Assembly: GCA_944381155.1 (NCBI GenBank)
Contig: CALWKA010000011.1
Coordinates: 1-40,452, forward strand
Length of the DNA stretch: 40,452 nucleotides
Source: an uncultured Clostridia bacterium
Lineage (GTDB): Bacteria > Bacillota > Clostridia > Christensenellales > UBA1242
Direction of reading: 5' to 3'
Both the position numbers and the translations under genes were made by a program. Under the pieces are notes generated by a model. That model saw nothing but the letters and a program-made list of their open reading frames with translations. It had not been told where the DNA came from and ran no database searches. How positions within the stretch are numbered: the first letter of the stretch is position 1; every line of letters starts with the position of its first letter. Shown piece after piece: positions 8,451 through 17,031 of this stretch.

Positions 8451-8815
8451 TTGAAAATTTTTATATATGACAAGAAATATGTAGAAATATTTATTTTTTT
8501 TGTAGTTATGAAAGAAAAATATATTATTTTTTGTTTTCTGCATAAAATTTTTAAAATTTTCATATATTATCCTTTGCGCGCTATTAAAATTATTATTCTG
8601 AAAATCTTTGCCTTTTTGCAAATTGAAATTCTAGCATATAATTTTGTTGAAAATTTTTTAATATATGCGTTGAAAATTTTGAAAAAAATTTGCCTTCAAT
8701 TCAAAATCTTTTCTTTGATAAAATTTGTTTGACCTAAAAATTTGAAAAAATTTATTTTCAATGACAAAATTCGCGCACTATTACATAAAGTTTTCAATTT
8801 TTGAATGTTAAGGAA
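8451..8815. other. T-rich spacer
   Basis: Strongly T-biased on the + strand. An open + frame at 8451-8732 would code mainly for Ile, Phe, Lys and Leu, and lacks a ribosome site; I treat it as non-coding. The promoter of the next gene begins at 8816. Confidence 0.6.
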
Positions 8816-8844
8816 TTGACATAAAATTTCCAATATGTTATTAT
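8816..8844 (+). promoter_or_regulatory. Promoter of the propeller-like lipoprotein gene
   Basis: TTGACA (8816-8821), a 17-base spacer and TATTAT (8839-8844) preceded by TGT. Predicted start of transcription is near 8851. Confidence 0.8.
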
Positions 8845-8883
8845 TAATCTATCTATTTGGCAATAATATTTACGAGGATGGAA

Positions 8884-10329
8884 ATGAAAAATTTGAATTT
8901 AAAGCTGAAAAATTTTATTAAAATATTTGTATGTCTTATTTTATGTGTATTCGCGTTCGCACTCTCTGCTTGCGGTAAGGGGGATGACGACGATTATATT
9001 TATCCAAATTCTACTCTTGATACTTTTGGCAATGGTGGGCTCGCGGTGCAAAAAGGCGATTATATCTATTTTGTCAATGGCTATCAGTCGAGTGAAGATA
9101 TGAGCAGTCAAAATGCTAGTTATACGCTCGGCGCGCTGATGATCGCAAAGCTTGACAATAATGGCAATCTCATTTTGAATGAAGACAATTTGCTTGATGA
9201 CGATTATTATCGCACTATGTCTGACCGTCTATGCGGTTTTGAAGCGACCGGCTTATACATTTTCGGTGATTATTTGTATTTCACCAGTCCGTGTCAGGAG
9301 AACGAATCGGGAGACGAAGTTTGGGCGAAAAATCGTGTGGACTTCTACCGCATTAGATTGAATAAGTCGGGCGATGTGGAAAGATTGTATCAGACTGAAG
9401 TGGAGCACTCGAATTTGGAATATCAATATTATTCACATAATTCAAATGTCTACCTTTTAGTTTACGAAAAGGGCACCAATCTTGACAATGACGATATTAG
9501 CAATCGTTTGATCCGTGTGGACGCAAATTCAAAATCTGTATCCACTATCGCCACGAACGCAACTAGCGTCGTTATGCCAGATTCTAGCAACGAATATATT
9601 GCAAATAGTTATTCAAAAATCTTCTATGTAGTGCAGGATAGCGAATCGGACGATTATGTGTTGAAGAAATATGATATTGTGTCAAATTCTTCTTCTACCT
9701 ATATGACATCTCCTGCTTCAATGACTGCCACTTTTGTGACAAATAGTTACATCTATATCACAGACAACGCCAATAGTCGCAATATTATGATGCGTTCACA
9801 TATCGCGGACAATTCCGCATTTGAGCGTAGTGGACCGGTTGATACCAGCATATATTCTAGTTTGGAAATGACACCGGAAGGCAATTGCATTGTCGCAGTC
9901 ACTGAAAACACTATTGAATTTTTCATCTATGGGGACACCGAACCTGCCATTAGGATGATCGAGGATGCAGACGAAGAAGTGACTGAAATCAACATAATTG
10001 GTTTTGCCAATGGCTATATCGTTTATTATGACAACAACAACGCTATCAAAATGGTTAGTTATGCAAATATTATGGCGGGGAGCGAATCTGATATCAAAAC
10101 GCTTGCCACAATCACAGATTTGAGCGAAGACAAATATTTTGACCTTGATAGTGAGTATGTGTATTTTTATAAAACGGTAGGAAGCAATGACTATCTTCAT
10201 AGATTGGCTATCAACAACAATTTTGACGAACCAGAAGAAATGGTGGGCGTTTATCTAGAAGACGACATCCCTGAACCAGAGGAAGAAGAAGTGGACGAAG
10301 GGGCGATTGACCAAACTGAAGCAGAATAA
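8884..10329 (+). CDS. Large lipoprotein, beta-propeller-like
   Basis: 481 residues. It begins with a lipoprotein signal peptide ending in the lipobox LSAC, followed by GKGDDDD, and should be anchored on the outer membrane face. The body holds repeated strands of the type GDYIYFVNG, GDYLYFTSP, YIYITDN and YVYFYKT followed by residues such as RIRLNKSGD, which suggests a propeller built from YIYF-type blades (DUF5050-like). The end is very acidic (PEPEEEEVDEG). Earlier in-frame ATGs at 8857 and 8878 exist; GAGG at 8873-8876 is well placed for 8884, and this start gives a cleaner signal peptide. Ligand or partner unknown. Confidence 0.8.
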   Translation: MKNLNLKLKNFIKIFVCLILCVFAFALSACGKGDDDDYIYPNSTLDTFGNGGLAVQKGDYIYFVNGYQSSEDMSSQNASYTLGALMIAKLDNNGNLILNEDNLLDDDYYRTMSDRLCGFEATGLYIFGDYLYFTSPCQENESGDEVWAKNRVDFYRIRLNKSGDVERLYQTEVEHSNLEYQYYSHNSNVYLLVYEKGTNLDNDDISNRLIRVDANSKSVSTIATNATSVVMPDSSNEYIANSYSKIFYVVQDSESDDYVLKKYDIVSNSSSTYMTSPASMTATFVTNSYIYITDNANSRNIMMRSHIADNSAFERSGPVDTSIYSSLEMTPEGNCIVAVTENTIEFFIYGDTEPAIRMIEDADEEVTEINIIGFANGYIVYYDNNNAIKMVSYANIMAGSESDIKTLATITDLSEDKYFDLDSEYVYFYKTVGSNDYLHRLAINNNFDEPEEMVGVYLEDDIPEPEEEEVDEGAIDQTEAE

Positions 10330-10540
10330 AAATTTTCAAATTGATTGCCAAATGCAAACGAAAGATTGCAAGATAGGCAAACAATATGGCGTAATAAGGT
10401 TTAAAGTGTGGTGCAAAAATCAAATCGCAAAATCTTGAGTGTTCAAAACGAAATTGAATCGCGTAGACAGAACGATTTTTGATCAATCTGCATCAAAATT
10501 ATGAAAATTATTTTATATAGAATATGACAAGTTAAATATA
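10330..10540 (+). other. 3' untranslated stretch with nested hairpin
   Basis: Between the lipoprotein stop and the terminator lie 210 bases less AT-rich than other spacers. Nested repeats TTGCC (10345-10349)/GGCAA (10376-10380) and TGCAA (10353-10357)/TTGCA (10366-10370) can fold. No coding sequence is convincing. It may be a long 3' UTR or hold a small RNA. Confidence 0.4.
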
Positions 10541-10590
10541 AAAAAGGGCTTTGAGGCAATGGGGAGCGCCCCGCAATCAAAGTCCTTTTT
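10541..10590. terminator. Long bidirectional terminator
   Basis: AAAAAGGGCTTTGA (10541-10554) pairs with TCAAAGTCCTTTTT (10577-10590), including one G-T pair. Inside is GGGG-AGCG-CCCC (10561-10572). T runs follow on both strands, so it can serve the lipoprotein gene (+) and the CYTH-like gene (-), which converge here. Confidence 0.9.
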
Positions 10591-10713
10591 ATTTGTATCA
10601 ATTTTGAAAACTTTTGTTATCAATCATTTTATAGCAATTGTTTAATTAATTTTACCTTTTTAGCAAAATGCGACTATCAAAATCATTTTATTTATGCTTT
10701 TTGTCATAGGAAA

Positions 10714-11475
10714 TTATTTTTTCTTGTTTTTATCTTTCTTCTTATCCTTGCCTTTCTTTTTATCATCTTTATCATTTTTTGCAGGTATCGGCTTCGGAAT
10801 TGTCATACGCCTTGCTATCATAATTTTTGTTTCCTTTGTGGGCGTCAATTCCTTCAAATATCGCAATAGTTTGCTGATCAAATCTTCAAAATCTTCGTTA
10901 GTGTTTTCTCCGCTATGTTGATATATTGTCAAAATATTTGCGGTTGCTTTTTGATTGTTGTAAAAATTCGTGTATGTGTCTTGATCAAAAGAATATGTTA
11001 TCTTTAGCCCTGTCACATTCGCACTGCGGTATTCTATACTAGTCGTCTCTATGACATACGCTACTTGCAATTTTTGCATCAAAAACTCTGGGTCAAAATT
11101 GATTGAAGACATAAACATCGCTTTGAAATTATTGATCAAGAAATCTTTATGTCGCAATATCCTATCATACGGTTTAATTTGCTTCGTGAAATGTTTGTAG
11201 TTTGTGCGCACGGTGTATCTAAAAGTGGTGTTTATCTTTTCAGTCGCCATATTTAGTTCGGTGAATTTTCCTATCTGTGTCTTATACAAAACTATATTCG
11301 ATTTTTCCAAATCGTGATTGGGCGTATCATAATATGTGAAAGTCTTCTTTATCTTATCTTCAAAATTCATATTGTATTTGCCGAAAAAAGAATTGAGTTC
11401 TAGCACTTTTTCTCTCGTCTTTTCGCTGAACATTTCAAATCTACGCTTCTGTCTGATAATATCTAATGCGTGCAT
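10714..11475 (-). CDS. CYTH/VTC-like protein with Lys-rich tail
   Basis: 253 residues. YYDTPNHDLEKSNIVLYKT near residues 48-66 resembles the CYTH signature YFDTPDxxLxxxGIxLRxR of triphosphate tunnel enzymes, and later strands (VAYVIETTSIEYRSANVTGL, KITYSFDQDTYTNF) could complete the barrel. The usual ExExK motif at the start is not clear, so catalytic activity is doubtful. From about 222 the tail is rich in Pro and then Lys/Asp (KKGKDKKKDKNKKK), a likely nucleic-acid- or polyphosphate-binding end. AAGGGG lies before the ATG, with TATAGT upstream. It is divergent from the RsmF-like gene. The fold call is tentative. Confidence 0.55.
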   Translation of the reverse strand: MHALDIIRQKRRFEMFSEKTREKVLELNSFFGKYNMNFEDKIKKTFTYYDTPNHDLEKSNIVLYKTQIGKFTELNMATEKINTTFRYTVRTNYKHFTKQIKPYDRILRHKDFLINNFKAMFMSSINFDPEFLMQKLQVAYVIETTSIEYRSANVTGLKITYSFDQDTYTNFYNNQKATANILTIYQHSGENTNEDFEDLISKLLRYLKELTPTKETKIMIARRMTIPKPIPAKNDKDDKKKGKDKKKDKNKKK

Positions 11476-11553
11476 ATTTTACCCCTTATCACTATATAGT
11501 TTAGTTAAAAATCAAAAAAAAATCAAGAAAATGTGGAAATATTTTTCTACATT

Positions 11554-11562
11554 TGCTATAAT
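11554..11562 (+). promoter_or_regulatory. Extended -10 promoter, predicted leaderless
   Basis: TGC then TATAAT (11557-11562), with six bases to the ATG at 11569. The -35 region is weak. Confidence 0.7.
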
Positions 11563-11568
11563 TTTATT

Positions 11569-12876
11569 ATGTTGAATTTGAATGTGTCTTTTCTAAAGCG
11601 TATGCGCACTATTTTGGGTGAAAAATATGATTCGTTTCTATCCAGCCTGAACGAACCCGAGCAAAAAGGTATTTTCGTGAATAATCACAAGATATCCACT
11701 GAAAATTTTACAAAAATTGCGGATTTTCCACTATCTCCAATCGCGTACGAAAAATCTGGTTTTTATATTGACAATTTGAAATTGGGGAAACATCCGTTGC
11801 ACTGTGCGGGTGCATTTTATGTGCAAGACCCTAGCGCTATGTTCACCATCAATTCGCTAAATTTTAAGGGGAATGAAGTCGTGCTAGATTTGTGCGCTAG
11901 TCCAGGGGGAAAATCAATTCAGATAGCGAACCGAATACCTAATGGCGTGCTAGTCAGTAATGAAATCATAAAATCGCGCGCGCAAATTTTGTATTCGAAC
12001 ATTGAGCGTATGGGGTTAGACAATGTGATTGTTGCAAATGACGACCCTAAAAATATTGCCACCGCTTATGTAAACGAATTCGATGTTTGCCTAGTTGACG
12101 CCCCTTGTAGCGGGGAAGGAATGTTCAGACGGGGTGAAGATGTGGTCAAAGAATGGAATGAAAATTTGCCAAATATGTGTAGCGTTCGCCAACTTGAAAT
12201 TTTGGAGCAAGCAAATGTATGCCTAAAAGAAAATGGCTATCTAATCTATTCAACTTGCACTTATTCGCTTGAAGAAAATGAAAATGTCATTTCAAAATTT
12301 TTATCCCAGCACGACTACGAATTGATAAATATTGATTTTCCTTTTTCGCGCGGAGTGGATATGCCTGAAGCAGTGCGCTTGTATCCGCACGAGGTGAAAG
12401 GTGAAGGTCAGTTTGTAGCACTCTTAAAAAAGAAAGAAAAAAATAATTTTGTGTCAAAAAATCATTTATTTTTGAAAAAAAATGAAAAATTTGAAGAATT
12501 TTTGAAAAATTTTCTAAATTTTCAACCAATTATATATGATTATAAAGATTTTTCATATATCGTCAAAGATGCATATTTCATCAAAAAAGATGTCAATTAT
12601 TTATCTATTGGTGTCAGAGTAGGTCAAGATAGGAAAAAATATTTTGATCTAAATCATTATCTTTTTTCATCATTTGGATCAAAATTTAATAAACAAGTTA
12701 ATCTAGATTTTTCAGACGCGAGAGTGAAAAAATATTTGCGTGGTGAGACTTTAGACATCATAGGTTCGGACGGATATGGTGCACTTTTGATATCTGGATG
12801 CGCCTTGGGTGGCTACAAAATTAGTGATGGTAAATTCAAAAATTTATATCCAAAAGGTCTCAGATTTTTCAATTAA
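11569..12876 (+). CDS. rsmF: RsmF-type rRNA cytosine-C5 methyltransferase
   Basis: 435 residues of the NOL1/NOP2/Sun family, transferring methyl from S-adenosylmethionine to C5 of a cytosine in rRNA. Motifs in order: AGAFYVQDPSAM, DLCASPGGKS (near 107, SAM binding), DAPCSGEGMFRR (near 177, catalytic Cys) and STCTYSLEENE (near 227, second catalytic Cys). The part after residue 290 matches the RsmF-specific C-terminal extension in length and character. An in-frame ATG at 11533 lies upstream of the -10 box, so 11569 is chosen; no Shine-Dalgarno sequence precedes it. Exact target base not predictable, so the symbol is provisional. Confidence 0.88.
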   Translation: MLNLNVSFLKRMRTILGEKYDSFLSSLNEPEQKGIFVNNHKISTENFTKIADFPLSPIAYEKSGFYIDNLKLGKHPLHCAGAFYVQDPSAMFTINSLNFKGNEVVLDLCASPGGKSIQIANRIPNGVLVSNEIIKSRAQILYSNIERMGLDNVIVANDDPKNIATAYVNEFDVCLVDAPCSGEGMFRRGEDVVKEWNENLPNMCSVRQLEILEQANVCLKENGYLIYSTCTYSLEENENVISKFLSQHDYELINIDFPFSRGVDMPEAVRLYPHEVKGEGQFVALLKKKEKNNFVSKNHLFLKKNEKFEEFLKNFLNFQPIIYDYKDFSYIVKDAYFIKKDVNYLSIGVRVGQDRKKYFDLNHYLFSSFGSKFNKQVNLDFSDARVKKYLRGETLDIIGSDGYGALLISGCALGGYKISDGKFKNLYPKGLRFFN

Positions 12877-12949
12877 TCTAAAAATTACACAAAAAATTGC
12901 GAATTTTTGCTTATTTTTCATTTTTTTTCAAAATTTTTTTAAAAAGGTA

Positions 12950-12978
12950 TTGAAAATTTATCGTTATTGCTGTATAAT
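12950..12978 (+). promoter_or_regulatory. Promoter of the coiled-coil protein gene
   Basis: TTGAAA (12950-12955), a 17-base spacer, TATAAT (12973-12978). The leader of about 27 bases carries AAAGGAG before the ATG at 13012. Confidence 0.8.
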
Positions 12979-13011
12979 AGAAAAAACTAAAAATAGTAAA
13001 GGAGAAATATT

Positions 13012-14208
13012 ATGGACGCGTGGATGGCTTTTGTTAGCATTATAGCTATTGTCGCTATTGTCGTGATCGCTGGTGGTATTATCGCATTTATTGGTCATAT
13101 GATAATAGGAGTGTTTGACAAGGATAGGCAGGCAACCAATACCAAAACTGAAGCTTTAGATTATAGTCAATATAAACAGTTGGAAAATACAGGGACTAAT
13201 GAATACGATTTTTCTGCAATCAATATTGCTAAAGCTCAACAAGAAAAGGAAGAGATTAAAAAGAGTAAAGATGAAGAGTTGTTCAAATTATTGGAAAACA
13301 ATGATTCGGATGATGACATTAAAGAAATTGAAGAAAGGTTGAAAAAACAAGAACAACTAGAACCAACTCCAGCGCCTGCACCTATTCCAGCACCCGCTCC
13401 AGCGCCTGCTAAAGTGGAAGAAGACAATGACGATTTGGACAGTTTACTCGATGAGATATCTGGAGATGTCGCAAATGAAGAGAAAGATAGAATCAACGAA
13501 GAAAACATTAATAATAAAAATTCAATACTATCCAAATACAACATTGATGACATATTGAATAATATTGAATCAGAAGAAGAAATTGAAGAGGAACCGGAAG
13601 AAGTGGAAGAAGAGCCTGAACCGGTTGAAGACAATAGCGAAGAGCTAGAAAAGGCAAATAAAGAGATTGAAGATTTGAAAGCACAACTTGCTGAAATGAA
13701 TCAAAAACTTGAAGATGCTAGGACTGTGAAAGAAGAAGTGTCTGTCAATATGACGGAAGAAGAATGTTTGGCAAGACTTGCTACACTTGAAGAGAGATTG
13801 AAGGTTGCGAAGAAAGATTATAAAATCAATATGAAAGAATTCCGTCCGCTTCAAAGAGTGATGAAACAATACGAAAAATATATCAGAAAATTGAGAAAGA
13901 AAGATGCGCAACTTGCCAACAAGAAAATATCTCTTTATGGGGTAAACAATTATGTAGACTTGGACAAAGAAAAAGCAGAGAATGTGTTGAACGAATCAGA
14001 ATTGGTGGAAGGGCTTAGATTGAGCGTCAGCCATTGTGAAGAAGTGATCAATGCCAACAAAGATAGATATCCAATTCTTGAGCATACGAACAATATACTT
14101 GAAAATCAAATTGCGAACTTGGAAGCAGATATTGAAAACACGAAGCAAATTCTTGCAAGGATTCGTGAGAAAAAGGGATCTGGTTCAAACGAAGATCAAA
14201 GTAAATAA
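13012..14208 (+). CDS. Membrane-anchored coiled-coil protein
   Basis: 398 residues. One N-terminal membrane helix (about residues 5-34) is followed by a short acidic region, a Pro/Ala linker (PAPAPIPAPAPAP near 125) and acidic repeats (EEEIEEEPEEVEEEPEPVE near 188). From about 210 to the end it is a long, charged, heptad-like helical region and probably a coiled coil. The layout is that of a scaffold or spacer protein standing off the membrane, probably on the cytoplasmic side because no export signal beyond the helix is seen. It is a single-gene unit with its own promoter and terminator. Function not recognised. Confidence 0.75.
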   Translation: MDAWMAFVSIIAIVAIVVIAGGIIAFIGHMIIGVFDKDRQATNTKTEALDYSQYKQLENTGTNEYDFSAINIAKAQQEKEEIKKSKDEELFKLLENNDSDDDIKEIEERLKKQEQLEPTPAPAPIPAPAPAPAKVEEDNDDLDSLLDEISGDVANEEKDRINEENINNKNSILSKYNIDDILNNIESEEEIEEEPEEVEEEPEPVEDNSEELEKANKEIEDLKAQLAEMNQKLEDARTVKEEVSVNMTEEECLARLATLEERLKVAKKDYKINMKEFRPLQRVMKQYEKYIRKLRKKDAQLANKKISLYGVNNYVDLDKEKAENVLNESELVEGLRLSVSHCEEVINANKDRYPILEHTNNILENQIANLEADIENTKQILARIREKKGSGSNEDQSK

Positions 14209-14213
14209 TTAAA

Positions 14214-14239
14214 AAAATCCTGAATTTTCAGGATTTTTT
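14214..14239 (+). terminator. Terminator of the coiled-coil protein gene
   Basis: TCCTGAA (14218-14224), loop TT, TTCAGGA (14227-14233) and six T. A-rich 5' side, so it may also act on the other strand. Confidence 0.9.
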
Positions 14240-14677
14240 AGTTTTTTAATACATTTTATTGGTAAAATTTATAAAAATAAATTTTTTTTAGTTTTTACAT
14301 TGTAAATTTATAGCGAAGTTATAGTAAAAAATTTTATCAAACTGAATTGTCTTTTCTGTTATAAGATATATGAATAGATAAAATTATGCCTTATATAAAA
14401 CAAAGATTTTAATTTGTTTGTGCATATTGTATACTATTTTGAATTTGCAGTTTTGAAACGGACAAGCAATAATATTTTTAAGTAAAAAACATATTTATAG
14501 CATTTCGATTTTGCAAACATTAATGTTTCTATGTTTGAATGAATCTATAAATATTAGTTAGCGCGTTGAACTTTTGAATCTCACTTATTAAACTAAAATA
14601 TATATGTTCAATTGATAAAATGGCGTATTGGACAAAAAAATAATCTTAAATCATTACCTAAAATTCTATTTATAGTT
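14240..14677. other. AT-rich spacer
   Basis: About 440 bases with no convincing gene, RNA or repeat. An upstream in-frame ATG at 14612 for the patatin gene falls inside it but is not supported. Confidence 0.5.
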
Positions 14678-14683
14678 TATAAT
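14678..14683 (+). promoter_or_regulatory. -10 box of the patatin operon, predicted leaderless
   Basis: TATAAT (14678-14683), then six bases to the ATG at 14690. No strong -35 box or TGn extension is visible. Confidence 0.55.
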
Positions 14684-14689
14684 AATCAT

Positions 14690-15547
14690 ATGAAATTGAA
14701 AGAATATTTTGAAAAACGCAAACGAAACAGATTTAAGAAAAAATACAAAGTGGGTTTGTGTTTAAGTGGCGGTGGAACGCGCGGATTTGCACATCTTGGT
14801 GCGTTCAAAGCATTTGAAGAATATGGAATAGAGTTTGATGCTGTGGCGGGAGCGAGCGCGGGAAGTTTGTTCGGAGCGATATATGCTACCAAAATGAAAT
14901 ATGAACAAATGTACAAGTTATCAAAAAATGTAAAAAATAGCGATTTTAGGAAGTCAAAATTGGGTTTTTTGCCATCAAAAATGGATAATTTGCAAACTTT
15001 AATCAAAAATATTATGCCTGTTAAGAAAATTGAGGAATTGGCTATTCCTTTTTATGCAGTGGCAGTTGATTTGAAGACGGGCAACGAGATTCATTTCAAC
15101 AAAGGTGATATAGCAAGTATTGTTTCTGGCAGTTGTGCAATTCCGGGCGTTTTCTATCCGGTTAAATACAAAAATATGACGCTGATTGATGGTGGGGTGC
15201 GCAACAACATTCCTGCTGATGTGTTGAAAATGAATGGGTGCGATTTTGTGATAACTGTCGATTGCAATTGTACGCGCGGGGGCGGAACAAATAGTGAAAG
15301 TTTTATCACACAATTCACTACGAGTGTTGGAATTATGTCTGTTAATAATTCAAAGCACGGATTGGAATGCAGTGATATTGTAATATGCCCAGATATGAAA
15401 AAATTTGCATCTTTAAAAGTGCAGGGTAAAGACGAAATGATATCTGCGGGATACCAAGCGACAGTGGAAATGATGCCTGAAATTAAAAGATTATTTTTGG
15501 GTGAATACAAGAAAAAAATCAATGAAAGATATACAAAAGAAAAATAA
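14690..15547 (+). CDS. Patatin-like phospholipase (NTE/RssA type)
   Basis: 285 residues of the bacterial patatin family of serine acyl hydrolases. It shows the oxyanion motif SGGGTRGFAH (near 25-34), the nucleophile elbow GASAGS (Ser near 55) and the aspartate of the dyad in IDGGVRNNIP (near 166). All catalytic residues are present, so it is probably an active lipid esterase. No signal peptide; it starts with a basic helix (KLKEYFEKRKRNRFKKK) that could touch the membrane. It is first in a four-gene operon, overlapping the next gene. The start at 14690 fits both the family and the leaderless -10 spacing. Confidence 0.9.
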   Translation: MKLKEYFEKRKRNRFKKKYKVGLCLSGGGTRGFAHLGAFKAFEEYGIEFDAVAGASAGSLFGAIYATKMKYEQMYKLSKNVKNSDFRKSKLGFLPSKMDNLQTLIKNIMPVKKIEELAIPFYAVAVDLKTGNEIHFNKGDIASIVSGSCAIPGVFYPVKYKNMTLIDGGVRNNIPADVLKMNGCDFVITVDCNCTRGGGTNSESFITQFTTSVGIMSVNNSKHGLECSDIVICPDMKKFASLKVQGKDEMISAGYQATVEMMPEIKRLFLGEYKKKINERYTKEK

Positions 15548-16547
15548 GATAATAATTATTTTAATATTTTTGTTAATCGTGTCATTAACAAACTTTTTTG
15601 CTGACAAAATTAGCGCTCAATTGAAAAATATTTTGATTGAACAATTTTTCATTATTGAAAGTGATGATAGGTTGATGGTCCATTTTATATCAGTTGGTCA
15701 AGGGGATGCAATTGCGATCAATCTTCCAAACGATGAAGTTTTGCTGATAGATACAGGGCCAAAAGAGAGCGCAGTCACATTTACAAACTACATAAAAGAA
15801 AAAGTTTTCAACAATCGAACGGACAAAACGATAGATTATTTGATATTGACGCACGCGGATGCCGATCATATAGGTGGAGCAATGCGTTTGTTGAAAAATT
15901 TTGATGTGGAAAATATCTATATTCCATTTTTAGAGTCTGAATCTACCACATATTTACAACTAATTGAATACATAAAGTCGGGCGATTATGATTTAATGAG
16001 CGATTTATCAAAAAGTCTTGTATCTGACGAATATGACATAAAAATATTTGGACCATTTGATTCTACAGACACGAATGACACCTGTCCAATAATACGGTTG
16101 AAATATATGAATGTGAGTTTTCTATTCACAGGGGATATATCTAATGATATAGAAAGTATTTTATTGTCCGATTATTCGGACGACATCGATTCTGATATTA
16201 TTAAAATTGCACATCACGCTAGCAAATATTCATCAAGTTTGGAATTTTTGCAAGCAGTTTCTCCCGAATATGCGGTGATTTCGTGTGGGAATAATAGTTA
16301 TGGTCATCCCACCGATGTTGTATTGAAAAACATTTCTGAAGTGGGCGCGCTTGCGATCAGGACGGATGTGTCTGGGAACATACTATTTTCTGTCAGCAGT
16401 GAAAATGATTTTGATTTATTGACTGGTGAATATAATATCACTGGACTTGTCATTGATTATAGATATTTTGTTTTGGCATTTGATCTTATTATGATTGTAT
16501 GCATTTGTGCCCTATTGTTGAAAAAAGCAAAAACACATATACACTAA
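15522..16547 (+). CDS. ComEC/Rec2-like metallo-beta-lactamase-fold hydrolase
   Basis: 341 residues. One N-terminal membrane helix, then a metallo-beta-lactamase domain as in the C-terminal part of ComEC: HFISVGQGDAIAI, LLIDTGP, the metal motif HADADHIGG (near 110), FLFTGDIS, IIKIAHHASKYSSS and NNSYGHPTDVVL. A second membrane helix ends the protein (about 312-332). It lacks the ComEC channel, so it is a stand-alone membrane-tethered hydrolase, probably a nuclease or phosphodiesterase facing outward. It overlaps the patatin gene by 26 bases. A GTG at 15501 in the same frame is an alternative start; neither has a clear ribosome site. Confidence 0.85.
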   Translation: MKDIQKKNKIIIILIFLLIVSLTNFFADKISAQLKNILIEQFFIIESDDRLMVHFISVGQGDAIAINLPNDEVLLIDTGPKESAVTFTNYIKEKVFNNRTDKTIDYLILTHADADHIGGAMRLLKNFDVENIYIPFLESESTTYLQLIEYIKSGDYDLMSDLSKSLVSDEYDIKIFGPFDSTDTNDTCPIIRLKYMNVSFLFTGDISNDIESILLSDYSDDIDSDIIKIAHHASKYSSSLEFLQAVSPEYAVISCGNNSYGHPTDVVLKNISEVGALAIRTDVSGNILFSVSSENDFDLLTGEYNITGLVIDYRYFVLAFDLIMIVCICALLLKKAKTHIH

Positions 16548-16612
16548 AATTAAAAAAATACTTGTTTATTGCGTATTTTTTTGCTAAAATTAATATAACT
16601 ATGGAGGATGAT

Positions 16613-17029
16613 ATGAAAAATATAACCATAGTAGGCATTGATAACAATTTTGTCAAATCTTTTGCAAAAAATATCGCAGATAAATTGGGCTATAATTATT
16701 TGGATGCAAACGAACAGTTTGACAAAATATTGCTTGCTAACAACAATTATCCAATGTTTATATTAGATGAAATATTGGCGCAAAAAGAAAATCTTTTGAT
16801 AGACGATTTGATTTCAAAAGATAAGACGGTGATCAGTATTTCAGATGATATGTTTTTGTCAAACGAACACTATAAAAAATTTGAATTTTCCACTACAATA
16901 TTGGTGCTAGACGAAAATTTAGATAAAACGCGTGCAGGTATACAAAATTTGATAAAAAAGTATACAAAATTTACATTTAATAAAAATGAAATTAAAACAA
17001 ATGATATAATTAAAATAATTAGGGGTTAA
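16613..17029 (+). CDS. Shikimate-kinase-like protein lacking a P-loop
   Basis: 138 residues. The order ITIVGIDNNFVKSFAKNIA, LGYNYLDANEQF and a later VISISDD strand, ending in an arginine-poor helix, follows the layout of shikimate or cytidylate kinases. However, the Walker A position reads GIDNNFVKS instead of GxxGxGKS/T, so nucleotide binding is doubtful. It may be a regulatory or structural relative. GGAGG five bases before the ATG fixes the start. It ends two bases before tkt, so both are surely co-transcribed. Family call is tentative; expression as a protein is well supported. Confidence 0.65.
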   Translation: MKNITIVGIDNNFVKSFAKNIADKLGYNYLDANEQFDKILLANNNYPMFILDEILAQKENLLIDDLISKDKTVISISDDMFLSNEHYKKFEFSTTILVLDENLDKTRAGIQNLIKKYTKFTFNKNEIKTNDIIKIIRG

Positions 17030-17031
17030 AT

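Noticed and set aside
8451..8732. 93-codon + frame after the 7440-8435 gene
   Set aside because: Low-complexity Ile/Phe/Lys product, no ribosome site, no matching TATAAT-N6 start; it reflects T-rich sequence.
10211..10486. 91-codon - frame overlapping the lipoprotein end
   Set aside because: Lies opposite the coding region and its 3' UTR, without initiation signals or recognisable motifs.
14612..14689. Upstream ATG for the patatin gene
   Set aside because: The extra residues are not family-like and the -10 box would lie inside the coding region.
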